Source: Diplolepis rosae (lineage: Eukaryota; Arthropoda; Insecta; Hymenoptera; Diplolepididae). From it: 64,000 nucleotides of DNA. Below, one piece after another: positions 10,881 through 22,034 of the stretch. The DNA lies in NCBI GenBank assembly GCA_030998225.1, contig JAPYXD010000743.1, positions 1 to 64,000 of the forward strand, written 5' to 3'. A model generated the notes under the pieces. That model was given only the letters and a program-made list of their open reading frames with translations. It did no database searches and was not told where the DNA came from. Each line of letters begins with the position of its first letter. The first letter of the stretch is position 1. The position numbers were made by a program, and so were the translations under genes.

Positions 10881-12116
10881 ACTCTTCCGTCGTCCGTTCG
10901 CCGGGACCCCCATCCGCGGGCACACGCCAGTTAGGCAGGCCGGCTAGCCGCGCCAACCATGGGAGGAATATGAAGATTCCTCCCCCGGCCGACGCAGACA
11001 GCCAATTGCGCCCAAGATGCAGGACCGCAAGTGTAGGCCCCGATGCGATTTCTACTGGCCCCCATTGTTGCCGCGCTCTGCACGCCTATCGATTTCCATC
11101 GTCTTCATCACCAGGGTGACGAATGACTCGATAAGCATCCATATTTGTTCAGACTGAAGCATGAGAGAGACCATCGTGTCAAGAGTGAGTTGTGCGCCCA
11201 CTGCCCGACCGACAGCCTCCCTTTCTGCGTCCCACCTGGCACAGACAAAGAGTGTGTGCTCTGCATTTTCCACAAGGGAACCGCAGTAGCGACACGAATC
11301 TTCGTCTCTTTTCTTGAAGCGCTTCAGGTATGCATTAAAGCAACCATGGCCCGAAAGCGCTTGCGCCAGGTAAAAGCCAACTTGACCGTGCTTTCTATCC
11401 AGCCAGGTGGCGAGCTCCGGGATCAGATGGTGTGTCCATCTCCCGGTTTGGTCACCATGCCATCTCATCTGACATTTCTGGACGAGTCTGCGCCTACCAT
11501 CCTTGCGGATGGCCTCCTTACGGAGCTGAAAGGTCTCTTTCCTTTCTTCCGCCAATAAATCTATTGGTGGGACGCTCGCCAGGACCAACACAGCACTCGT
11601 CGACACAGTCCGATATGCTGAGATAATTCTCATCACCACACCTCTCTGTGCCGAGAACAGCTTCTTCAGGATAGCATGGTTGTTAAGGGCACTCGCCACC
11701 AGCCTTCTCTGAGCTTCCCTGGGTCCACCAATTCTGGGCATGAGCCGAGTCAGGGCGGCCCCACATTGGATGGCTTTGGGAGTCGCGATCTGCAGGTGTT
11801 CGCCGAAGCTAAGCCTTCGATCCAACTACACACCCAGGTACTTAATGCTCTTTTTCCACTTGATTTCATGTTCCCCGAGAACGATTCTCGGGTATTTGAA
11901 GGATCTCCTGTCTGTGACCAGCAAAGCCTCGGTCTTTTCCAGGGCCATTTGCAGGCATCTGCTATCCAACCAACGCTTTGACCGCCACAGACTATCATTG
12001 ATCCTCAGCTCCAGGATTTTGACGTGATCAGCGGCGTACACGACAAGTGTGGACCTACCCGTGACCCTTGAGGGGCGCCACATGTCATCTCTTCCTTGAG
12101 AGACCATTTGTCTCAA
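10881..12116 (-). mobile_element. R1-clade LINE, 5'-truncated, with reverse transcriptase C-terminus
   Basis: The minus-strand frame 12116-11052 begins at the RT active-site region, where the usual YADD reads YAAD, and continues through the RT thumb. It ends with a C-terminal zinc knuckle (CRYCGSLVENAEHTLFVC: C-x2-C-x8-H-x4-C) characteristic of R1-clade non-LTR elements. A TAG at 11825-11823 interrupts it at the position where the second copy at 39080 has a Gln codon. Relative to that copy about 15 residues are missing after RRLVA. The GC-rich part at 10881-11051 is the 3' UTR; there is no poly(A) tail. It is inserted inside a gypsy-type element, with typical 5' truncation. Confidence 0.82.
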
Positions 12117-12150
12117 AAATTGGCCAAAAAAAAGTATACAAATATATTCT

Positions 12151-12390
12151 TTATTTTTGTATACTTTTTTATTAATATAAACAGATATATCTCTCTAGTA
12201 TATAAAAACACCTTTTTTTATGCTTTACTGGATATATCGTTATATTACTACTCATGCTGGACATGATAGTTTCCATAGAGAGTGAATAAGAATATTTTCA
12301 TCGGTACGTTCCTTTATATTTGTATACTTTTTTATTAATATAAACACATATATATCTCTAATATATAAAAACCTCTTATTTTTATGCTTT
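12151..12390. repeat. Pair of direct repeats of about 75 bp
   Basis: 12151-12228 and 12316-12390 are near-identical direct copies (sharing GTATACTTTTTTATTAATAT and the following bases) separated by about 90 bp. They lie between the truncated LINE 5' end and the pol fragment. They could be the remains of a small element or a local duplication. Confidence 0.7.
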
Positions 12391-12529
12391 ATAATCTTTG
12401 TAATGTAAAATTATGTTATTTATAGTCTTCAAAAGGACCAGAATATTGGTCGAACTTTTTATAATAGCGAATTATCAGAAGAGTGAAAAAACCACCATAA
12501 TAAAAAACTAGAATCTAGAAAAACTCAAA

Positions 12530-12863
12530 TTTCAAACAAAACAACCCAGATTAGAAATAAAAACTCGTCGATTAATTTTAGAAACAGGGCAATCTTATTA
12601 AATAATATAGGGGATAAACCCAGTAAGCAGGTTGAACCAAAAGATAACGCAGCGGAAGTAGGCGAAGGCATTGTTGAACTGGATGAAAGTCAACAAGCAA
12701 AATTAGAAGAAATTGCGAAAAATAAAATACCGGAAATAGGAACAGAATTAAAACAGACACACTTAACGCAACATAAAATAGATGTCCAGGGCCATGATCC
12801 TATCAAGCAAAGATACTATCATGTAAGCCCTGAAGTAAGAGAAAGGCCACATATCAATTATTA
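12530..12863 (+). pseudogene. gypsy-type pol fragment, reverse transcriptase leader
   Basis: An open frame without ATG encodes a charged linker followed by THLTQHKIDVQG and PIKQRYYHVSPEVRE, the conserved segment just upstream of the RT fingers in Ty3/gypsy Pol. It stops at TAA 12861, directly beside the inverted repeat at 12875. Orientation and position suggest it is part of the element whose gag lies at 9877, separated from it by the LINE. Confidence 0.7.
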
Positions 12864-12874
12864 ATATAAAAAAA

Positions 12875-14184
12875 ACGGTAACACCAATTTACATAAAAAT
12901 TCTTGTCATTATTGTTTCCTCAATATCTCCATTTTCGTCCCTGTCCTGCGTTTTTTTGGGTGAAATTTTCCAGGATTTGGAATCTGTTGTGTATAGAAAT
13001 GCTGAACCAGCTCGGGATTTCTTTGGAAGGGCTTATGTTGGGATTTTGGACGTTTTTTGCTTTTTGGGAAAGGTTTGAGTCATTGTATATTTGATTGAAG
13101 TAGTTAGGGTTCTTTCCTACTCTGGTTTTACCATTTTCTCTTTCGCTTTTTAATTTAATTTTTCCACCGAATTTCGGTTTTGATTCCTCTTTATTATTAT
13201 TTTCTATATTTTTTGTTTCTGACTTAATCCGATTGTTTACACTGGTTACAATTTCATTATCACAATTTATTTTATTTCTAATAATTTCGTTACTATCTCC
13301 CTTATTTGTTTTTGTTGCCCTTTTTCTATCTAATGTAGTGTTTTCTATGATTGGTTTAGATAGGGCAGGAGGCCTTGCCTCCATTTGATAGCGAGTTGGT
13401 GGGCTACCTAGTAGCCACTAAGTTCCGGTATCGTAATTTAATGTCATCTTTAGGTTTTTAATGATGTCTGCCCCCAAAATGCTTGTAGATTTCAATTTGG
13501 GGACTAGTTGAAACGACACATGTTTAAATTCCTTACCAATCATAAAAGAAATGATCACTTGTCCAATTATTTCTACAGTTTCTACGTTTGCTACTATTAG
13601 ACTTCGTGAGGTCGGTTTAGATGTCGGGTAATTTAAACTTGAAATTTTTTCCAGTAATTCTTTTCCAACATATGAGTGTGTAGCCCCTGTATCGAACAAT
13701 ATTCTATATAAATTATTTTCAGATTTTATCATTAAATGGCACCTTGTTTCATTTAATTCCTCGGTATCCGAATTCAAATATTCTGGCGTTCTGGTAATGG
13801 GTTTTGTTACCGGTGTTTCCATTATCCGCCTTTTTAGTTTCCCTGGTTCTGATTCATATATGGACATTCACTTTTGAAATGTCATGGTTCTTTGCAGTTG
13901 TAACAGTTTAACTGTATCAAATTTCCTTTCGCGCTCGTGTTCTGCGACTGCGTACCTTGTTTCAACCAATTTGTGCTTAACGCTAATTGGTTCATCTTGA
14001 ATATCATTTGATTATAAGGGTTGTGCTGAAATCTATTTTGATTATTTCGAAATTTTGGAATTCTTCCGAAAATTTAGGTTGAGGGGATTTTTGTAAATAA
14101 GGCGTTTGGTCCCGACAGGGACGAAAATGGAGATATTGAGGAAGAAATAATGACAAGAATTTTTATGTAAATTGGTGTTACCGT
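12875..14184 (-). pseudogene. Minus-strand gag-NC/protease fragment framed by inverted repeats
   Basis: Reading the minus strand: an Asn/Gln-rich segment (about 14060-13905); a CCHC knuckle with a TGA inside it (CYNCKEP-stop-HFKSEC, near 13885); then a retropepsin (13867-13418) with LFDTGATHSYVG at the active site and ILGADI before its C-terminus. A Lys/Asn-rich linker follows (13384-12920). This is the nucleocapsid-protease part of a gypsy-type element. It is bracketed by 12875-12945 and 14114-14184, near-identical inverted copies of a 71-bp sequence. RT and integrase are absent. Confidence 0.75.
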
Positions 14185-15144
14185 GACGAAAAATAATTTC
14201 ACTATTGAAATAGTAAAATTTGTTTTTTCTATTATTCAAAAGAGTGGAATCCATTATTTAAAATAGTAACTTTCACTATTTCATATTGACCCACTCAATA
14301 CTCAATACTTAATATTACTTTTCATGTGCAAATTTTAGGGAAATAAAGAAAATCCCGAAAACATATTTTTAAAGTTTCAAAGCAAAACTCAAATTTCCGC
14401 TGAAGCTATACCCGTTAGCGTATGCCTATATACATCTACGAAAAATTGAGTTTACATAAGTAAAGCTTGTAAACAACAAATTTTGAAGGAAAATCGGTTT
14501 TACGAACAAGCGGAAAATGATTGTATTACCCTGGATGGCTAATTAGTCAGCCCATTATTAAAATAATCAAATTATTACTTATCAAAACATTAAACGCGTT
14601 TTCCTCAAAACAGCATTTTTAGAATTGACTGAAAATGCGGCTCAAAAACTGTTCAACTAATTCTCTTCAAATTAATACCTTATATATTTTTAAACATAAC
14701 CTTCTATGTGAAACAAAATGTATGCCAATATCATTACAAAAACAGCTTTTTTATTGTAAAAATAAATAAATATTTTCGAGTTGCCGTAAAAATAATGTAG
14801 CAGTAATTCAATTTTCTATTCTTACAACTTTTTTTTTGTTTACCGATATTCTACACGTGTGAACTATCGTAAACTTTTTAACTGCTCCGTTTCAAATTGA
14901 AATTATGGGGTGCAGACATTCAGCTACCTGCCCTGATAGATGCTTCTAAACTCCGCTATCTTGGCATATTGAAGAAAAAAAACGTTATAATACCTTAAAG
15001 TTGTTGTAAATAAATTTCCAAGCTTCAAAAATGCAGAGAAAATTTTCCAGGTTAAAAGAAATTCTTGCAATTTCTTCTATACCCACCCGCATAAAGGTAT
15101 TTCCCCCGTAAGTGAACAATTTGATGAGTATTTTGATTATTTAC
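14185..15144. other. No gene recognised; AT-rich
   Basis: No frame of interest. 14190-14275 is rich in short complementary phrases (TTTCACTATT and relatives). The next exon of the minus-strand acetyltransferase-like gene would be expected here or further left, but none is visible. Confidence 0.45.
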
Positions 15145-15808
15145 CTTTTTACCATACCGTCGTAGTTGCAAACTGCTTCAATAAGTCGAGCTGCAAATGT
15201 ATGCATATGTTCAGGAGATTTAAAGTTTTGAGGTGGACCGACAGTTCCTGGACTAGAATTTACAATAACGGGTAATCTATATCCCAGATATGCTACTTGT
15301 AACCACCACTCACTCATCTAGAAAAAAAATCTCAATATCAAGTTAACTGAAACAAATGTTAAATGCAATATTTAAAAAATATTCAAAACAGAATAACGTA
15401 AAAAGTAAACATTCAGAACATCGTAAATAATAATCGCAAAGTAAAAGTTGTTTTACCCAGTTTTCAGTCTTCTTGTATCTTTCTTGTAATTTCTTAAACA
15501 AACAAGGTCCAGGTCCATCATCGCTAATGAAGTTTCGCACAATTTTTTCTGTATTGGAATACTCTTCGTTGTTCAGTAAAGGCTCTAATGACCTAACAAA
15601 AGAATAGATTGCACGAAAAGCTGTTAAATTACATGTTTTAGAAATAGATTGCAATACCGGTTACAAGTTTTTCATACTTTAAGTATCTTTCTGCAGCCTT
15701 TTTTAAATCCGGTACAGGTTGTTTGGGAATGGGTCGCTGATTTAGTTTGAGAGATGTTATTGTTAGCGCATGTTGCATCATTGACGTACTCTTCAGCCTT
15801 TTAAGCAT
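15145..15808 (-). CDS. CRAT: Carnitine O-acetyltransferase-like, first three exons
   Basis: Three exons join in phase with canonical splice sites: 15808-15678 (ATG next to an AG; donor GTATG), 15592-15457 (acceptor TTGTTAG; donor GTAAAA) and 15317-15145 (acceptor TTCTAG; donor GTAAAT). The product starts MLKRLKSTSMMQHALT, a basic Ser/Thr-rich stretch without acids, like a mitochondrial targeting peptide. Then come PIPKQPVPDLKKAAERYLKS, KKTENWMSEWWLQVAYLGYR and NSSPGTVGPPQNF, hallmarks of the N-terminal half of choline/carnitine acyltransferases. This family moves acyl groups between CoA and carnitine; the SEWWL and SSPG contexts look closest to CRAT. About 146 codons are seen, against roughly 600 for the family. 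The catalytic His region is not in the window, so the rest lies left of 15145 behind transposon-filled introns, or the copy is truncated. The reading frames are intact. Confidence 0.75.
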
Positions 15809-15924
15809 CTAGAACACACATTTTAAATAAATAACATCTGTCTGTCGATGGAGGGCACATTTTAAATGTACGCTTGGAATTTATGAAAATATATAATTCG
15901 CGTTTACTTTACCCTAGCGGACCC

Positions 15925-15980
15925 GATCTGGTGAACGGTTAGCGAATTCGCTCTCCATTAACTGACCATTCGCTGAAAAA
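15925..15980. repeat. Fragment of the AGCGAATTCGCT MITE family
   Basis: The segment shares TAGCGAATTCGCTC and CTGACCATTCGCTGA with the TIRs of the MITE at 29637-30123. Only one arm-like piece is present. It lies directly before the mariner fragment. Confidence 0.6.
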
Positions 15981-16540
15981 AAGATCGTCAGCTGAATGGA
16001 CAGCAGCTGGTGAAAGTCGTCCGCAGCGACCAAAAACTAAACAGTGGGTTGGCAAGGTCGTTATTTTAGGACGCGCGTGTTATTTTGTTTGTCGACTTTC
16101 TTGAGAAAGGTAAAACCAATTGACAGTGACTATTACGTGGCATTACTGGATCGATTGAGCGCAGAAATCAAGAAAAAACGGTCTCACATGCAAAAGAAAA
16201 AAGTGCAATGGTCAAATTGAATGAATTAAGCTTCTAATTGCTTCCTTACCCACCATATTCTTCAGATCTGGCCCCCAACAACTACTGGCTCTTTGCTGAC
16301 CTAAAAAAAATGCTCCGAGAAAAGAGATTTGGCGCCAATGAAGAAGTGATTGCCGAAATTGAGGTCTCTTTTGGGAGCAGATGAATCATTGTACAAAAAA
16401 GGCATCGAAAAGTTACAGAAGCGTTGGAATGAATGTATTACGCTTGAAGGAAACTATGTTGATGAATAAAGTTAAATTTCTCGAAAAAACTGTGTTTTTC
16501 TTACTTAGACCGGAACTTATTAAGTCATGTGTTAACTGCG
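15981..16540 (+). pseudogene. mariner transposase, C-terminal remnant
   Basis: Plus-strand pieces in shifting frames encode, in order, FVDFLEKGKT, a YYVALLDRLSAEIKKKR-like segment, LLPYPPYSSDLAPNNYWLF (with the third Asp of the D,D34D site) and LQKRWNECITLEGNYVDE before TAA. All are diagnostic of mariner. The segment with the second catalytic Asp is missing (deletion near 16205-16225), and there are frame changes around 16130 and 16370. Bases 16470-16540 are the probable 3' end with its inverted repeat; the 5' half of the gene is absent. Confidence 0.82.
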
Positions 16541-17462
16541 CTTAGAATGTTAAAATTACAACTAAGACCTCTCAAAGAGTTTGTTCGTATCGACTCTAAG
16601 CTCAATTGGATTAAGGGCAAATGAAGTCCCCAGCCGTTGAAAATAAAAAAAATCCATAATATTAAAGAAAACATCAATTTTATTTGTTTATCTTGCAAAA
16701 TAGAAATGATATGAAAAATACTTTATTTAGAAGTTCTAGATCTATAAAAACTGCACTTATTATTATTTATAACTTTTACTCGTTTGACGGCTTCCGAGAA
16801 GTATGCAAAAATCACTCGTTTTCACTACAAATCTTGTCGTTGAAACAAATACTCTTTTCCGTAAAAATTCTATGATTTTAGATTCTCTAAATTTTCATTT
16901 TCGAAGATATCAAGAGTTGCGCACATTTCCTTATACCTTATTTTCTTATTAGGCCAAGTGCTCAGCTGATTGTTGAAGCACAAGCGTCAAATTGTGTTTT
17001 TATAACAAATGCATGGAGCTCTAGTTTAAACTTGGCAACATGGAAAACCTCTTAAAACTTTCTTTTCCTTTCAATCCTTGAATCGATTTAACCTCAACTA
17101 CATTAAGCGTAAAAACCACGCCTCACATACAAGAAGTGACTTTTATGATAAAAAAAATATGTATCAATTAGTTTTTTTAACTCTAAAAATTTTCAAAGTT
17201 TCATCAAAATCGGTTATTAAAAGTTTCATAGATTTACATGCACACAGGTGTGACCCGGGCAGAGTGATTACATCACAGAGTACATCAATTACTTCTACCT
17301 TCCAGGCAAGAACCTTGTTAACTGAATTTTCGAAGAAACTGAAAAAATCAAGAAAAACTATCTTCTATTGATATTTAATTGGAAAATAAATATGTTATCA
17401 GTATTTGCTCGATTCTGGGTTAAAAATGGCCCGTTCAGTCTGTTTTCGCAAAGAAAAACCAA
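16541..17462. other. No gene recognised
   Basis: AT-rich DNA up to the target-site duplication of the 12-kb element. Short open frames (16684-16875, 17078-17371) have no motifs and skewed, low-complexity composition. Confidence 0.45.
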
Positions 17463-17467
17463 GATAT

Positions 17468-19725
17468 TGTTACGGGCGGTCCAAAGTGTGCAATATTTTT
17501 TTGAAAATCTTTTTATTAATATACAAAATCTAATTTATGGAATGTCAATTGCTTTAGAAGTGAATGAACTGCACACTTTTGAACGTTCGTAATCTGACTG
17601 CATTCCAGTGGCTCATGCAACTCAACATTTCTGGTCATGCGAGCTGGTCTTGAGACGTAGAGTAATTCATATTCTAGTTATTTAAATACATATAAATCAA
17701 ACCTTTAAAAGTTTGAATAAAACTTTTTAAAATAATACTATTTCACCCTTTTGTTTTTCAGGTGCATTAACCAGTTAACTGTGATTGACGAGTATACTCG
17801 TCATAAATACATGGAACTTGCCATAGTCGCCACAGTTAACTGGTTAATGTTTTATAAAGTAGATTACTTGATAGCGAGAGTGCATAGGCACTCGATCGCT
17901 ATGAACTATAAAGGTATGAAATGTGAGAAAACCGAAGAATGAGTGTAAAGTGAGAGCGATTATATAAGAACTAGCATCAGCGGAGAATGAATAGAATAGG
18001 AAAAAGAGAACGAAGGAGAGAGGAAGAGAGAGCGAGAGATATCCAGCACACGTACATCCATGAACTGTTTGTCGCCACAGCTTTCTGCCGTTTTCCCATT
18101 TCTTCTTTCGTTCGCCCATGCACATGCCCAATATATCGGTCTCTTTTAGAAAATCTTGATGCGCTCTGCTGTGCATCGCGAGGCTAGCATTCATCTCATA
18201 ATTGCATATCCTCCTCATACACCTAACCTTGTTCAAATGCTTTAGCCAGCTGATCTCTCGCGACAAAAGCCACGTGCTTTTTGTAACTAAAACCCAAGGC
18301 TCACCTGAATAATTAAATAATTATGTTGCAGCTTTAATCCACCTAAAAATTATAAGCCTAGACTAGTTAAATATATATATATATTTCGATTTACTCTGAA
18401 ATATACTAGAAACTAAAATTGTTTCTACAATTTGATGACCATGCATCAAATACTAAAAATTGATGAGCACATTTCCTTTCTCACGTTAGGTGTAGAAAGA
18501 GGGGAGAAATAATTGCATTCTGAAAATCAGCAAATGGCGCAATAACCACATCAGCATTTGTGCAAATTCCTAAATCCTCCCTGCCATTATTACCTTTGTC
18601 CAATCATTAATTCCTAAATCGTCAAAAAACCCTACCATGCTCACCTCGCGATGAACTAGTAAAACGGATCAAGGCAAAATCAAATTCGCAGTATTCTGAG
18701 TGTCTTGACCGGATTCAGACCTTAGAATAATAAAGAAAACATTTTTCTTTTATCGTGCCCATCTGCGACCCAGATCGACAGTTCCTAGATTCTCGTTAGT
18801 TGATTAAACCCGTAAAACCTTATCTAACGAAATTATTTATTTTTGGAATCGTGTCGGGCGGACGTAAAAGACAAAAACCTTCATCTGGACAGAAGCAATA
18901 CATATAATATATATTGAAATATACAAAATATATTTTTAATATATCTTTCTTCGGCGGACTATTTTAAAGTCCAAGTAGTTTAACAAAAACGGCAAAAAGG
19001 TGCGCGAAATCGCGGAAAACTTAATACTTCCGAATCTCAAAATGGTAGTGATAATTTTTCATAAAATATTTGAATTAGATTTAATAGGAAAGTTCTAGCG
19101 GCGAAAAGGGCGAGTTTAAAAGCACTCAACCCTTTTCCGGTTAAAAGCCAACCGTTATTTTCTCTTATTAAACCTAACAGAAAGTGGCAAAAACAGTGTT
19201 TGTGTGCGCGCGCGCTATGCGCGACTCGCAAATAGGACAAGTTGTGATTTCGAACAACAATCAACAAAAACCTTCCTGCCCAGTCAAGGACGAATAGGAG
19301 AGCCTAGGGGTAAACCTCCCTCTCTCACACTCCCTCACACTCTCTCAGGACTGGTAGTTATATGAAAAACTCATTGTAAGGATGAGCAGGTATCGTTACA
19401 GTTAATACACACACATATATATATATATATATACATTCTTATTATGCTTAGATTTGTGAAACCAAATAAATTCAAGAACTGGGAATAATTTTATTGCCTT
19501 CAATTCATCCTTTCATTTAGTTTTCCAAAAAGTTTTTTTTTTGCATACAGGGTATAGGCTTCTCAGTCAGAGGAGAGAGCAAACACGATCCCAGATTAAA
19601 AACAACTTTTGATTTATTTAATTTTTATTTTCTAAATTTAAATTTGGCAGTTTGGAGCCTCAAGCGAACGTGTATTTGGATATAATATTTTTATTTATAT
19701 TGAATTTAATTATTCGTACGTAATA
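17468..19725 (+). repeat. 5' LTR (2258 bp)
   Basis: Its start and end match the 3' LTR throughout. It includes a 19-bp-arm hairpin (17765-17849), GA-rich runs, a pyrimidine-rich CTCTCACACTC stretch near 19320, a (TA)n tract near 19410, and AATAAA at about 19465. Relative to the 3' LTR it has two extra blocks: about 34 bp near 18040-18073, and about 22 bp near 19282-19303. A 63-codon open frame (17751-17942) is kept in both LTRs but spans the hairpin, and I do not call it a gene. Confidence 0.92.
17765..17849 (+). promoter_or_regulatory. Conserved LTR hairpin with inner palindrome
   Basis: CATTAACCAGTTAACTGTG (17765-17783) pairs perfectly with 17831-17849 (19 of 19). The 47-base interval begins with a perfect 16-bp palindrome GACGAGTATACTCGTC (17787-17802). 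The same structure is intact in the 3' LTR (27586-27670). GTTAAC cores inside the arms are themselves palindromic. It could be a protein-binding site or an RNA stem-loop in the transcript; the sequence cannot decide. Confidence 0.8.
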
Positions 19726-19731
19726 AACTGA

Positions 19732-19745
19732 TGGTGGCAGCGGTG
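19732..19745 (+). promoter_or_regulatory. Primer binding site, tRNA-Leu type
   Basis: TGGTGGCAGCGGTG lies six bases after the LTR end. Its complement ends CACCGCTGCCACCA, the 3' end of eukaryotic tRNA-Leu (AAG/TAG type) with CCA added. From knowledge of tRNA sequences I judge Leu the most likely primer. Spacing and orientation are right for a plus-strand element. Confidence 0.75.
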
Positions 19746-20887
19746 AGATTTTTGTCTTGCGCTGTACCCAGCTACGTTACACGTTGCGGAGTCATACTCA
19801 CTAGCCGCTTGGAACTGCTTATATTATTTCTGACTTGAATAGTTTCTGTTTTTCATATTGATAATAATTAATAATCCCTTTTATTCCTAAAAATTGAGAT
19901 TTTTAGAATTTGCTTTTGTGCTCTTTAGCAGAAAGCCAATTCTGAAATTCAAGCTCTTGTGCTCTTTAGCAGAGAGACTGAATTTTAAACTTTAATTTTT
20001 ATTCATATTTTCTTTCATTAAAGACTTACCCATATTGCATATTTCTCTTCTTGAATCATTTATTGTTTTTACCTTCTCTCATAATCTATGATCAATCTCA
20101 GGCCTTCAAAAAATAGTTGTTGTGAGGGTTTTCTCCTGTAAATTTTATATACCGGCGGAAGGAGAATAATATAACAGAATTTAGATTGAGTTTTTATTGA
20201 ATCAAAATTCTACTGGTTCTTTCGCTCTGTAGTGCGTACGACATAGGCTCTGTTGCCAACGTTGAGCGTTTGAATTAATTATTCCCCTTTTTCCATAGAA
20301 TAAAGAGAGGAAAATTAAAATCAGAATTTCTCTTTTGATTTGAATTTTCTGAAAAATTCTTCCGCTCTGTGATACGTACGTGAGACGTAGGCTCTGTTGT
20401 CCACGTCGAGCGTTCGAATACTCATTATTCTTTGTCCTATTACTTACAAATTCAATCTACGTAAATATCTGGTCGATCTTTATATTTTCGATTGATGATA
20501 TATATTGATCCTTCGGAATAAATAATATCGTCTGAAAAGACTGAATTCCCGTTCAAGTATTCCCGTACCACATACCGGTGGAAGGAGAATAATGTAACAG
20601 AGTTTTGATTGAGTTTTTATTCAATCAAAATTCTAGTGGTTCTTTCGCTCTGTAGTGCGTACGTGAGACATAGGCTCTGTTGCCAACGTTGAGCGTTTGA
20701 ATTAATTATTCCCCTTTTTCCATAGAATAAGGAGAGGAAAATTCAAATCGGAATTTCCCTTTTGATTTGAATCTTCTGAAAAATTCTTCCGCTCTGTGGT
20801 ACGTACGTGAAATAATAATAAAACAAAGTTCACTGCAAGCTGAAGATTCCCAGTTCTAATAACAGGCCACTATCAAGTACATTTATT
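19746..20887 (+). repeat. Leader with a duplicated block of about 235 bp
   Basis: Segments 20151-20384 and 20574-20810 are direct copies (both begin ACCGG(C/T)GGAAGGAGAATAAT and end in an ACGTACGTGA phrase). A third, partial repeat of the phrase with GGCTCTGTTG and GAGCGTT lies at 20388-20425. Earlier, TTGTGCTCTTTAGCAGA occurs twice (near 19915 and 19960). The leader has no long open frame. Such reiterated untranslated leaders may hold packaging or translation signals, which is inference. Confidence 0.75.
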
Positions 20888-21059
20888 TTGTTTATCTTTC
20901 TCTTTCACCTGTATATTGTTTTTTTATGTGTGTGCATAAGTGTCTGTGTATATATGTTCTATTATAGGCATATCACTATACTCATAAGTTTATCCACCCA
21001 TAGGAACACAAAAACCTATTTAAAAATAAACTTTTACAACCTTTTAAAAATTCACGTCG

Positions 21060-22029
21060 AATTTTCCGGATCCTCTGCACATTTTAAAATTTCGAACGTC
21101 AATCGAACCCGTAATTTTAGGGAGCCAATCGGTAACGACCCTGACGAATCAAGTACTGAAGCATACCCGAATATCACTAATTCATTATCCGGACCCAACC
21201 CTAATATCGCGCCTCCTAATCAATCAATGAATTTAGATGCTAGTGTGACTATGGCCTCGGTATTAGAGTGCATGACTCTTCAACAAAGCACCTATCACAT
21301 ACCACAATTTGACGGTAAAAATCCACGACTGAAGGAATTTTTACAGGACATCGCAAACGGCGTAGTATACATCACGGAATCCACGGAATCCGGTTTCATA
21401 AAAGTTGTTTTAAGTAAACTCAACGGTGTCGCGCGAGAAAGCGTTAGGGACAAAAGATTTAATCGGGTAAACGACTTAATGGCAAATTTAAAAAAACGTT
21501 TCGCCCCTTCGAGGAAATATCAATAGTACTTCGAGTCTATCGTTAACCTACGGATGAAACAAACGGAAACCGTAAGCGACTATTACGACCGAGTACAGGG
21601 TTTGCTGAGTGGGCAAAGCACGCGATCGAGAATAAATATACGCAGGTTCATTATGCTGGTACTAGACGCTTTCATTAAGGATCTCCCAGACGAAAATCTA
21701 CCTTCGTGAACACCAGAAATCCGAGGGACCTTAGTGAAGCCCTCGAACTTGCCCTCCACAGAGAGGAAAGACTAAGGCAAACGGAAAAACTAAGGCCCAC
21801 CGCGTCACCTTACCACATCATGCGGCAAAGCGATCACCTAGCCCTTACACCAGACAGATGGTTAAACCAGATAAGGCAGAAAGAGCAAAAGGCGAGGTTG
21901 CACCAGAAGTCCGCAACCCACGCAATCTAACACCTCCACATCAACCATTTCATCAATACCCGCCACAGTACCCTTCATACCCACCACAGTTTCCCTACTC
22001 TTATCCCCCACCATACCCTCCCTCATAAA
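21060..22029 (+). pseudogene. gag of the 12-kb element, with PPxY tail
   Basis: The open frame nominally starts at 20888, but its first 50 codons are hydrophobic and look like untranslated leader. Gag-like sequence begins around 21080. The capsid region carries QSTYHIPQFDGKNPRLKEFL and continues past a TAG at 21524. Another frame change lies near 21706. The last part (about 21927-22026) is Pro/Tyr/Gln-rich and contains PPQY and PPPY, which match the PPxY late-domain motif that recruits Nedd4-family ligases for budding. No CCHC knuckle is seen. It ends at TAA 22027, next to a deletion junction. Confidence 0.75.
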
Positions 22030-22034
22030 TTTCC

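Noticed and set aside
11145..11981. Plus-strand open frames over the LINE
   Set aside because: They are antisense shadows of the minus-strand LINE reverse transcriptase, which has clear motifs.
17751..17942. 63-codon ORF conserved in both LTRs
   Set aside because: Conservation follows from LTR duplication; the frame spans a hairpin and has no motif.
20888..21060. Hydrophobic N-terminus of the gag frame as a signal peptide
   Set aside because: The first 50 codons are low-complexity leader sequence; Gag-like residues start later, and Gag proteins have no signal peptide.
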